Source: Platerodrilus igneus (Eukaryota > Arthropoda > Insecta > Coleoptera > Lycidae). Taken from it: DNA of 64,000 nucleotides. How positions within the stretch are numbered: position 1 is the first letter of the stretch; each line of letters starts with the position of its first letter. The notes below the pieces were generated by a model. That model did no database searches. It had not been told where the DNA came from and saw nothing but the letters and a program-made list of their open reading frames with translations. Shown here piece after piece: positions 34,918-45,850 of the stretch. The translations under genes and the position numbers were made by a program. Where the stretch lies: the NCBI GenBank assembly GCA_036346225.1, contig JARFIW010001670.1, forward strand, positions 5,208,001-5,272,000, written 5' to 3'.

Positions 34918-35250
34918 TGCAATTAATTATCGATAGTAAAATTCACTTGTTTAAAAGATCATTTGATAGAAGTATTGTAATGATATAGTTTAAGCTATCG
35001 ATAATTCATGAGACTATCGATAGTACAAACTATCGATGGCCCAATCGATAGACTATCGATTGTGCCCATCTGGCAGTACATATACTTAAGGTTTTGTTTG
35101 CAGATTATTGGTAGTACCATTGATAGTTCAGTAAGTATGGATTGTTACATAACTATCGATAGGAAAAACAATCGATGGTTCCATCACTATTGTCGATTGT
35201 TGCTTAACTATCGATTGTAACTATCGATAGAAAAAACAATCGATAGTGCC
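34918..35250. promoter_or_regulatory. Right subterminal ATCGAT array of the hAT element
   Basis: Eleven ATCGAT hexamers, five in TATCGATA octamers, some in direct pairs about 14 bp apart. Mirrors the left array. Confidence 0.7.
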
Positions 35251-35258
35251 CATCAGTA

Positions 35259-36569
35259 GTAGTAATATCTTTTATATACTATAATTAAAACTTTTATGGT
35301 TGTAGTTATTATATTTGTAAATAGGATTTGAAACTTTACAATTATTAAGACCGCTTAATTTAACCTGTAATTAAAAAATTAATTTAGAAATTAAAACTAC
35401 CTGTTTTGATATAGTGTGAGTTATGCTAGTTACAGATTAGTAAGTGTTTTACTTTTTACGTTAATATAAATTTCTAACAATTACAATGTACGTCGTTTAT
35501 TTGACCCTATATTCGGTTCAATTTCAACAATTTATTTAATCAGCATTTTAACGAGGTATAAATATAATGAATCCTAGTGTAAGTAAAGAAAGTGTACTAA
35601 TTTTAGATTTAATACTAAATAAACTTTATACTGTTTTGTAATTTTGATAAGGTAAAAGTTAATAAATAACTTACCACAGAAAAGGCAAACGCAATACTCA
35701 AAAACGTACATATCTTCATTATGTTAGCTATAAAGCATTTGATTTCAAACCATATACAACTGGCTTTATAAAACAAGAGATCAAAGGATTACAATTTATA
35801 AATATTTTCAAATGTTTCCAAAGTTCATAAGAAGCTTCAACTACTTATCAAAGTATACGTAATTATATACATTATTATAATAATAATAATAACTATGTAT
35901 ATTCGTAAATAGATCAAACAAAAACATAAATCTCTCATAGTAATTAACAAAACCTCATCATGTATTGTGTTTTAGAAAAATGCTAGTTATAGTTTTCCAG
36001 TAACCTATTCCACTCGAATCTGAGAACACAAGGGTTTAAAATGACATAAGCCAACATTTCTAACATTTTGGATTACTGTAATTATTTGTTATATCGAAAA
36101 GTAAAAAACAAACGGATTAATTCTAATTATACTAATGGATTACTAAACTAGGATGTGCCGTGCCAGCAATAATCTACCCGGCTATTCTGCAATCAACGAT
36201 AAATGGACAGTTTTGGTGAACAAGCAAAAACAATGTTACGTGCTAATTTGACACTTAGTGACCTTTGAATTTACTTTATTCGGGAACGAATTATAGGATG
36301 GGCCTTGCTAATTGATTTTTGTTAAAACCCAATATTCATTTAATCTCTAAAAGAAAAATACAATTAACAAACACTGTACAAATAAACAAATGGCCGAATT
36401 CCTACTTATTGGCGAACCTTCTAAGAAGGTACTACACCCAATGCTAATTGAGGATGTTGGTCTACTGAAAGTAATACGTTTCTAGCTACTTGATAATGAA
36501 TAATTTTGCCTGGCATGGGGAAAGTAATTCGAGCATAGAAAACGAAAACCAATATAAATTGTTGGTTGT
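35259..36569. other. No recognisable gene
   Basis: AT-rich sequence; nothing found beyond short A/T runs and a TAA/ATA stretch near 35875-35895. Confidence 0.6.
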
Positions 36570-36800
36570 ATTGCTATGAAATGCCCCACGATTGGGCGTA
36601 CCATTAAAATTGCTGTGATATTCCCTTTTCTTGTCCCACGTTAGTCGTTATTAATATTGATATGAAATTCCCCTACGATTGATTGAAGTTATTAATATTG
36701 CTGTACTATGCCCTTACGTTGGTGTGCCTTTAATATTTTCAGTGAAATTCTTCGAATGTTTCTTCCTTAATTTTGCTGTGAACTCCTTTAAATTTTCTAT
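36570..36800 (-). repeat. Tandem array of LTR-end/tRNA-Lys modules
   Basis: Six degenerate units of 38-47 bp start at about 36570, 36609, 36656, 36698, 36735 and 36774. On the plus strand each has TTGCTRTGA, a block like the 3' end of tRNA-Lys, and TTAAT. Unit 1 is clearest: CCCCACGATTGGGCGTACCA, compared with the tRNA end CCCCACGTTGGGCGCCA. Read on the minus strand this is CA-ended U5 tip plus PBS, repeated. Confidence 0.6.
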
Positions 36801-39239
36801 AATTTCTTGATTTTGTTCTGCCTTGGCTAGCTCAATAACACAACATGCCCTACTTCACGACAATAAAGATTGTTTAACTCTTTTTCTTTCTACTATCTAA
36901 CTGTTAAATTAATTTAAATGAAGCAATCCAAAGATTACACAATATAATGATCGATAATATGTACAGTTTTTATGTAAATTCAAAATTTAGCCCCTGAATA
37001 GAACATTAACATTCACCAAACTTATATTTTCCCGAAAGCCTATAACGATTTTCTCTGGAGGGGGTTTATTTATATATCCCCAAATGTGACCAGTAACCTT
37101 TAAGGAAGGATTCCCTTAAAATGATGGAACACAATTATCTTCCGACTATGCTAGGGGTCTATTCCTTAGGCAGAGCTTATGAGGATTGGTCGTTGTTCTT
37201 TTTACAAAGCATTATTTTATTACTAGGGCTAGATTCTCGACAAAACAGGGGTTTAAACAAGCGCCACCAAGTCTGTAATTTTAAACACAGGGTTTCCTTA
37301 AGGGGACTTGGGCGTCCTTAAGGAGGAATACGTATTAACTGCTGACGCAGGAGCTGTAAAGAAAATTTAATTAAATATACTAAAATGAGGACACAAGAAG
37401 TTTTCTCTTGTTACCTCATCTAAAAAAAAACAAAGGTTAATCAGGCAACAATAATATGAACACAGGTTTTGTTCTTTAAATACTGCAAAGGCTATTAAAG
37501 CTCCTTATTAAATTGGGTTTACTACTTTACCCTATTCGGTCTTATTCTTTGTCACCTTACTTCTAAACGTACTTGTTCAGAATAAAACAATTAATTAAGA
37601 AAATTAAATGTTGTTTCTTTAATTAAAAATGGTACTTTCATAAAAATTGTAGATATAAAATGTATGTTTAAGAAAAGATAATATAAGCTTCATCTACTCA
37701 TAAGGTAGAATTATATATATACAAAGAAAAATATCAAGACTTCAAATGTTAATTTAGTTACAAAAATCTAATTTGAATTTATACCAAAAATGTCAGATCT
37801 GCTTTTTCTGTTTACGCTTTATAAAACTTTAACTACTTCTCTATTAATTCATTATTTAAAAATCGTAAGTGAAATCATGCATAAATGAAACATTAATAAG
37901 AACTCTTTAAGTTCACATTATTTTATAACATTTAATAACTGTAATTGTATTGAACTAATATTGTCAACAAAAATTTACTAAGGTCTCTTTTTAATATGCG
38001 AAATGGATTTGTCAAAATAGATAGTTACAAAAATATTTTCTGAAGCAGCCTGGTATTAAAGATCTCCAAATGTAGACATGATGCAAGAATAATTTAATCT
38101 CTTACCTTGGCTCTGCAGGTGTTCTTTACATGTTGTCTTCACAACATGTTTGGGCAGGTGTTTATACATACATTTTCAGAAAACAAGTGACGTCAAATCC
38201 ATGTTCCACAGAATAGGAACAGCTGCGTGACCCTTGGACTGGACCATGCTAACTTCTATGCGTTTTGGTTACACGCACTACAGGACCAACCAAATTCCAT
38301 TACATTCGAAAGCGTCATAGGACTTAATTTACAAACCATAAAAATTTCTACCCATTTTGTAGAACGTTTATTTTACATTCAACCTTTTTGCTTTTCCATA
38401 ACATAACACAAAAACCAACTATCCATCGTACGGTCAAAGGACGTTCATATTTTACATTCACAGATGTAAAAGTAGAATTTTATCTTCCATTAAAAACAGC
38501 CTGTACGCTGCTTTAGTTTTGTAAAACCAGATAATACAAAACGACTTCTTAAATTTGTTAATTATAATATAAAAATCGAGTTGACGAATTCTACGAAGCG
38601 TTGAAAAGCATATCTTATCGTACTTTTACGAAATCATTAAAGAATTGTTTTCCGTGTTATTTACACAAATGTCCAAAGAATTATTAAATAAGTTTATCTC
38701 AGTAATTATTGAAACGAAGTTATTTATTAGAAGTCATGTAAGATCGACTTTAAAACGGAACGATATAACACAAATATTGAAGATTATTAGAAATAAAATT
38801 TACGAAGAGTGTAATTAAAGATAAGATAAATTTATAAAACGAACATCTTCTATAAGTTACATTATCAAAAGAGCAATTACCATAAAAATATAAAATAAGA
38901 TTAGATTAGAGTAGAGCGCATTGTTAAAATCACAAACCTAGTGTTTTCGTGCACTAGGGCTGCACTCCGTACAAAAGCTAGGCGTAAGTTACACGCCAGA
39001 ACCTTTAGTGGTTTCATTGTTTTCTCTACGAGAGCTCTGGCAAAAGTGGACGCAAATGTGCTTTGCACTAAACAGGAAAGGTGTTTGGCCTTGATAATAG
39101 TTGTATTAACTTTCTGCGCCTGATGTTAGCAACCAAACTAACATTTCTGTATGGCGGTTAGCACATACAATATCGATACTTATTTGTTTTAAAAATGGTT
39201 CGCATAATTAAATGACTTTACTTGAATTATTAAAACTAA
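36801..39239. other. No recognisable gene
   Basis: May include a decayed LTR belonging to the module array, but I could not align it to copies c-e. A GC-richer stretch at 37030-37340 and a 60-codon frame at 38941-39123 have no recognisable content. Confidence 0.5.
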
Positions 39240-40643
39240 AATTCGTTGATATAGTGTAGCGGTCAAAAAAAATTTTACAAGCCAGCAAAAATATCTTTTT
39301 AATTACTCTTAAGTATCTTTCGAACGTTCAAAAATGCTTTCCCTATTTTCAAATGACCTTTTTGTAGGCTCTTACAGATATATAATATATAGAAAATATT
39401 AAAATTAAAACAGTCTTTAACTAATGAAAAATTTAAGATCTCTAACCTGCGTTTTCCTTGCTTGTCACTGGAATTGCCCCATATTATCTGTGGTCAGCAC
39501 CCCTTGATTGGCCAAAACGATAGATTAATGGTTGCTTGTATTTTCCCTTGGATTTCTGGAGTTAGTTTGAGTATCTTTACGTTTATTTTATATTTCCATG
39601 TAATATTTATTTAGATGTATTTTCCGACGTATTATTTAAATGTGCATTTAGAGTATTTATTCAGACGTACATTTAAATCTTTATTCGGACCTTTTTCTGG
39701 ACTTTTCTTTGGATATTTATTCAGACCTTTAATCGGACCTTTCTTCGAACCTTTAATCAGAGCCCTAAATTGTTAAATATTTAATAAAAAATTTAGTTAA
39801 TAGTTTTATCTTACGTTTACGGCTAATTTTCGTCGCATAAATGTGGAACTTTTAATAAATTATTGACTTTTCACAAATTCTCACTGGTACGTAAATTTTT
39901 ACTTTATATCGACGTAATTCGTGCCTTGTTAAAGATGGACTGTCTATTTTCGAGTTTCCTATAATATTTATAACCTCCGCCTTCCAACGTTTCAATTGGC
40001 GCGCATCGCGTGTTTATTGATAAAAGTTTGTAATTTCCGTTTATCTCTGCTGAACCTTGATATTTCTCAAAATTCTCTAGTTTAATTCTTGATGAAATGC
40101 TCTGCTGATCACGTAAGCGTTCTGTATATGACAGTATATTCTTAGAATTTCCAAATATCCATTGCAATTTTGTCACATATTTTATATTTGTTTCGCTTAT
40201 AGTCGAAAGCTTATCGTATAACGAACCGTCTGTTATTTATTTGTTATTAAAAATATGTTGGATTTCTCCGTAAATGTAATATTTCTAGCCACGTATTCAT
40301 TTTCTAATAATGACCTATTAGAATGCGTTTCCTTATTCATGCATTGACATTTTTGAGGAATTTATTAAATATCTAGAATGACAGTTTGTTTATCTTTACC
40401 GATTACGTGTTTATATTGATGCAATTTGTGGCGTTTAAAACCTTATCTTCACTCGTTTCTCTCCAATTCTGGACTTAACTTTAACTTAAAACATATTATA
40501 CGACGTACATTTATATACAGTGTGCTCGCTATTGACCTTTTGTGAAATAGTCGATTTAGTCCTATAATTGGTGGAATTGTTTAATTTTCTTAACGTTAAA
40601 ATTATTTACATTTATTATACGACCCAATACCCTCTTAACATAG

Positions 40644-40645
<2 letters not shown>
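39240..40645 (-). mobile_element. Z-family LTR, copy f (3' part truncated)
   Basis: On the minus strand it starts at 40645 with TGCTATGTTAAGAGGGTATT next to (TA)n. It keeps the family's conserved GGGGTGCTGACC block and the splice-donor-like CAAGGAAAACGCAG/GTTAGAG (near 39446-39460). The far end fades at about 39240 without the terminal inverted repeat. Confidence 0.55.

Positions 40646-40676
<31 letters not shown>
40646..40676. repeat. (TA)n between two divergent Z LTRs
   Basis: TA tract separating copy f (minus) and copy d (plus), so the two LTRs are head to head. Confidence 0.95.
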
Positions 40677-40677
<1 letters not shown>

Positions 40678-42523
40678 CTCTGATAAGGGGTTGTTTAGGG
40701 GTGTATTGAGTAACAAGGGTCGTGTAGTAACCATAAATTGCAATAAGAGTCAGAAAACTGCATTTATTTAGCACAAAATTAAGTAATTCATACATTATGT
40801 AAATAGCAAGCATTTAACACCCTGTATATAGACCGTAATTAGCTTTAAGCGATGGAAGTAAGCTGATTTTACAACAATAGAACGCGTATTTAGCAGAAAA
40901 ATAATTAATTCATACATTATGTAAACGGCAAGCATTTAACACTCTGTATATAGACCGTTATTAATTTTAAGTAATACCAGTGAGCATATCTTTCAACAAT
41001 AGAACGCGTATTCAGAAGAAAAGATAGTACGTGTAATTAAACACGCGTTGAGGAGTGTTCTAATTAGTTATAAAACAAAAACGCCGAAGATAAAAGATAA
41101 AACCTAACAAAGCTTTATGCAATTACGCTGAAACAATAAACATTTTTGATAAGAAAACGCAGTTTCAAAGGCGCATAAAAATACATAAACGAAAACAGCA
41201 TTAAAGTTACATCATTTATTTTGTTCAATTATCCAAAAGGCGATATCTATACAAAACAACAAACTTAAAGTTGAATGTCTGGCAAAGATAACAATATATC
41301 AATAGCAAATAAATATTACACGAAAAATTGAATATATTACATTAGAAACCACTTCAAAATGCAGCGAATGTTGAAGACAGGGCCTGGTTGGTTGAGATAT
41401 CTGCAGAATTGCTTAAAAACCCAGCCCACGTGTAAGTGGGAAGAGCCTATATAAAACAGAGCAATGATAAGACGAGTCAGTTTTACAAGTCATGCACGCC
41501 GAAGCTGCGTCACTGTTAACCAGAAAGTTACGCGTAATTTAAATACAATACAATAGAATATCAAGTGTATATTACAGTGATAATAGTGCAACGATTACGA
41601 AAACTTTTTGCCGTTTTTTATAGAAAACGTGAGTAAAATTTGAATAATTGATTTAAACTAAATATTTATATAATAGGGCTTCAAATTTGTGGTGTATTTC
41701 TGAATAATTCAAGTTGTGTCGATAATAATATTTCAAGTATGTGTCGACAAGAATAATAATTCAAATCTGGGTCAATATAATATTTCAAATCAGCGTCGAC
41801 AATTATACTTTGGTACAATTCTGGTACAATTTTGATTTGCGTCGAAAGCATTGAAGGGAAGAGATTCAAGGCATATAAAATAAAGAAGCACGAAGTAAAT
41901 TTTGGAAAACAAGGGTAACTGTACTCAAATATTGGTTCAACGAAGCAGAGCATCGGTAGACGATTAAAGACAGCAAAGGGGTGTTGATCCACAACACGAA
42001 CAACATATCGCAGGTCAGATCTATTTAATTTTAAAATATTTTTCTATTTAAATTTTAATACTGAATTTATTCAATTTATATAAAATTTGTGATGAAGTCA
42101 ACAACAAACATTACGTTAAACTTACGTAATATATTATAGAGAGGTCTAGAACGTTCCAGGTTTCTTTGGTAAAATGGTAGTTTTTGGTGACTTTAGGTTA
42201 AATTAAAAGTATATAAATTTTGGGATAAATAATACATATGATATTGATTGATTGAGGAGTGTATTTAAAGAATTTCAAAAATTGTAAATAATATTTCTTT
42301 TCATTATATAAAATTAATTGACTTCGTTTTATCAATTCAAACAAATAGGTAATCAAAAAGGAGTGGAAAAGGAGAAAAATTAATCATCGTAACGTTCTGC
42401 ACTTTGTGTAGACTAAAAAGGGGCTAGCCGTGGCATAATAATAAAATTAGTAAAATTCGAAGTGAGAACAGAGCGGTGGCGTTAAGTAAAAACGTCATTA
42501 CACCGAGTACGGCGTTATCATAT

Positions 42524-42525
<2 letters not shown>
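40676..42525 (+). mobile_element. Z-family solo LTR, copy d (1,850 bp)
   Basis: Starts TGCTCTGATAAGGGG and ends GCGTTATCATATCA against (TA)n, with no PBS or coding sequence after it: a solo LTR. It holds TATATAAA (41448-41455), initiator TCAGT (41477-41481), donor-like CGCAG/GTCAGA (42014/42015) and GAGCGGTGGCG near the end. Its U3 contains a tandem duplication of about 120 bp (units near 40793 and 40913, each with cattatgtaaa and ctgtatatagaccg). Confidence 0.75.
41448..41481 (+). promoter_or_regulatory. TATA box and initiator of Z LTR d
   Basis: TATATAAA then TCAGT 29 bases from TATA start. Same layout as copy c. Confidence 0.6.
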
Positions 42526-42594
<69 letters not shown>

Positions 42595-42615
42595 ATATTA
42601 TATATATATATATAA
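42526..42615. repeat. Long (TA)n microsatellite
   Basis: About 45 TA units with two interruptions, following solo LTR d. Confidence 0.95.
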
Positions 42616-42846
42616 ATATTTTGAATGTGTTCTTGACCTTCTTAAATAGATAATATGGGTAATAATAATCTTGGATTTAGGTCATTACTAAATCTTGGTA
42701 TATTGGAAAAGTTTCACATATAAGTCAAGTAATAACAAATGTAGTGATAATCTTTTATTTGACGCGTTTCGGTAACACCATAATCAATAAATTTATCTAT
42801 AAATACTAAAACAATGTGTTAACAATTATTAGATTTTTATACATAT
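42616..42846 (-). mobile_element. Penelope-type terminal fragment with degenerate hammerhead
   Basis: About 200 bp shared with 50142-50336 in the opposite orientation. On the minus strand it contains GGTGTTACCGAAACGCGTC (near 42760-42780), the 3' half of a hammerhead core. The CUGAUGA part reads UUGAUUA, changing C3 and G8, so cleavage should be lost. Confidence 0.6.
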
Positions 42847-42854
42847 ATATATAT

Positions 42855-45046
42855 TGCTGTGATATACTCCTTTGAATGCGGGAACTGGGTCCTTTCAACA
42901 AAAAAAATTCTAGTCCCACCGATTGGGCGTCATAAACCGCTGTGATCCTGGTTTCGCTTCAGCTGCTCACCTAATTTTATAAACCTCCTCATTCATAAAA
43001 TTAAACAACACATTCCTACCACAAACATCAACGTTAACTCTATTTACATCAATATTCAGAATACATTAAATTTTCAAATTAAATTTCAGCATAAAATTCA
43101 GTTTTAAAAAGAATTTCAAGATTAATTTTATTATCACTTTAACGTGCATCCAGAATTAAAGTCCTTGTTGGATGCCTACTAATTAATATAACAATATAAG
43201 CAGACCGGAGTCTGAGTATAAAGGGAGCATCTACCACCCCTTTACGTTAATTAACCAGGTTCGTCTAATTGAGCTCAAAGACATACCCAAAGTTTCATCA
43301 TAATTCAGAACATCAATACTAAATACCCCTTTCTACTTAAACAAGCAAATTTCATCTTAAAATTAAAATTTTATGGTTAGTACAATTTCACTAATGTCCA
43401 TTTAAAGTAAATCAATTATAAAGTTATTCAACACACAAAATGTCAAACAAAATAGTATAATTTACCTGAAGGTTACTGTCCTCGTAGCTTCAATGTACAT
43501 CGTCCCTTTAGTTAATCACACCATTCCAACAGGATTATATTTACGGCTTCTAATTCTCAACGCTTTTAAAATTTTCTCCATCACCATTTATTTAAAGTTG
43601 TTTCTGGGCTTTTCCGGAACTCATCTGTGTAAATCTGACCCTTGTTTCGTGGATCCAGACACGTATTTGAACCATTTAATTATTAACACCCCGAAAAATA
43701 GCAAAGAAATTCATGCGTCTTTCACCAATATACGCCAAAACTGCCTACTTTGTGTATACATTTGTCGTTGTAAAGTTTGCTAATTGGTACAGTGATACTA
43801 AATTTTATTACCTTGTATCTAAGTGCACTGAAGTACATTCATGTTAGCACGTAAATAACAAACTATTTTGAATCACTAAAATATACGAGCAAACTTTTAA
43901 ATTATTTTATCAAACTAAAATGCACTGTTTAACATCTTGAATCAAGTCGCGGATGTAAGAGCTTTTAACGCATCGAATAGTCAAAAGTCTAAGAGGCCGA
44001 AATTCATATTACCACCGGTATATATAGCGAATAGCCGGCACGTCGCTTTTGTCCTCAAAACAGACAATTCTTAAGAATTTCTCATTCTATGTTCCCAGTC
44101 CGTCGCTCGCGCGTCGGTTTTTACGAATTTTTCACTCGCCCCATTTAAATCTCAGAAATTCTCACACGGTACGCAAACATGTCCGAGAAAAACTAATTAA
44201 TTTTGTACAGAAATTGTTGTTTCTACCTCTGATATTTGCATCCTATTTTCAACCAATTGTGACCCTCGTGACGTTGCTTAAATCACGCCTTTTACTATAT
44301 GTGTCTTTGCTTGACGCATTTCTCTTTCCTTTTCTAACCTGTTCGTATTGGTGCAAATTGATATTCTTTATTATCGATTATATTTTAGTCCATGTGGACT
44401 ATCTGGGTTTAATAACCCCGTATCGCACCTTCTCGTGAATATTAAGCCCCGGTTTCTCCAAGATTCTTTGTAAACATTAATTATCTGCAAAATTTTCGCC
44501 GTACGTGATATTTAAACTACGCAGGTGTTCAAAATAATATTAATTCTCAGAGCTTTTTAAATAAACCCTGTTTTGTATTTAGTGCTAAAGCATCTGACCG
44601 TTTCCAATATCCTTAGAATCGACATGTTTATCTAAACAAATTAAACTGAAATTGCCTTTTAAAATACGCAGGTGTGTTCAAACATCCTACTTCTAACTAA
44701 CACTTCTAGGATTTGCATTTTATTGGGTTTTTACAAGTTTCTGTAGATATTATCTGTACGTTTTGTTCAATACCGGTTACTTGAAATAGAGTTAATTAAG
44801 ATAAATTTTGCACGTAATTTCCATTTGTTTAAGAATAATTACATTACACGCAGAGCTTTTAATACTGCTTCTTTTGATATAAAGCGTCTTGTACATGATT
44901 TAAATCTCTTATGTTTAATGAAACTAATAAATTTTTATTCTCCACGGTGTTTTACTAAAGCGTATTATCTAATAAAATTCCTTATACACGGTGATTAAAA
45001 TTATTTGATGTGATTATTTAATTTTCTACCCTGGTCTAAATATGAG

Positions 45047-45050
<4 letters not shown>
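42855..45050 (-). mobile_element. Long-LTR family Y, copy 3
   Basis: Close match to copy 4 (47824-50100) over its whole length. On the minus strand it runs from TACTCATATTTAGACC (45050) through a TATATA box (about 44021-44030) and the donor CTTCAG/GTAAATT (about 43463) to a CACAGC plus PBS-like module and a final CACAGCA at 42855. A 96-codon frame (43493-43783) on the other strand recurs in copy 4, but only because the repeat does. Confidence 0.7.

Positions 45051-45087
<37 letters not shown>
45051..45087. repeat. (TA)n microsatellite
   Basis: TA tract between Y copy 3 and the Penelope-like remnant. Confidence 0.95.
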
Positions 45088-45091
<4 letters not shown>

Positions 45092-45179
45092 CCTTTGTGC
45101 AATTTTAATTATAGTATAGTATAAGTCAAAACAAACAAATAATTCTACAATCTAACATTTTAACTTGTATCACAGATTC

Positions 45180-45850
45180 GCTTCAATAAATAGTATGAAA
45201 AACAATAATATAATTGGTTGTGTAATCTAATATTTAATCACTCTGCAACATGGTGTATTCAAATATGTGGGGATTTTTAATAGTCTAAGTAATGGTACAA
45301 TATTTTTGTTAAAATTCAGAAGATTCATCTTTTACAAATTAAATTGTGGTAAATATTCATAGATCCATCTTGGTCAGTTTTTGAGTTTATGGTATTCGGG
45401 TATTTATATATGTGTAAAGTTTCCATTACGTTTCTCTTGTTGTCATTGTTTTCAGTGTCTAAAATATCTACATTATTGAAATCAAATTGGTGTAAGTTGT
45501 CAATTGCACGAGAAGCAAGAGCAGTACTTTTTTTTTTTATTAGTTTTTATGCTATATTTGTGCTCATAAATTCGTTTACGAAGGTATTGTTTAGTAGTAC
45601 CTATGTATACCCCAGGACATCCCATGCAGTTAATTTTATAAATTGTGTGTGTCTTATTGTTATGTTCGATGGGTGGAAATAGTTTGGTGAAAAATTTTTT
45701 AAATTAGTAGTTGGGTTTATGAATTATTTGTATGTTATATTTTTGAAGACAGTTTTTAATTTTTTCAGAGAGTCTTGGGGTATATATAATTCCAATTCTG
45801 GTTTCTTCTAGCTGTTTTTTATTTTTATACCATGGCGGCTATATTAATAT
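45180..45850 (-). pseudogene. Penelope-like element, C-terminal GIY-YIG endonuclease
   Basis: Minus-strand translation gives YIPRLSEKIKNCLQKYNI near 45760-45790, then the nuclease: TIYKINCMGCPGVYIGTT with the CxxC pair typical of Penelope EN, the catalytic Arg in YLRKRIYEH (45561-45583), and after an A-run frameshift the C-terminal block FNNVDILDTENND...ETLHIYKYPNTINSKTD (to about 45380). An in-frame stop (near 45700) and the frameshift show it is dead. The RT domain is not in the window. Confidence 0.85.

Larger units (their letters stand above)
31232..35258 (+). mobile_element. hAT-superfamily DNA transposon with SINE insertions
   Basis: Terminal inverted repeats TAGTGATGGGC (left) and TACTGATGGGC (right, reverse complement) lie in an AGT-rich context with an imperfect 8-bp flank match (agtagtat and gtagtaat). 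Both ends are packed with ATCGAT palindromes. A BED-finger hAT transposase, now broken, lies inside. Without the ~0.9 kb SINE cluster the element would be about 3.1 kb. The right end contains an internal duplicate of its own tip (tgtgcccatc near 35059). Confidence 0.85.

Noticed and set aside
43493..43783. A frame conserved between 43493 and 48330
   Set aside because: Conserved because the Y repeat is duplicated; it is antisense to the inferred LTR sense and breaks in copies 1 and 2.
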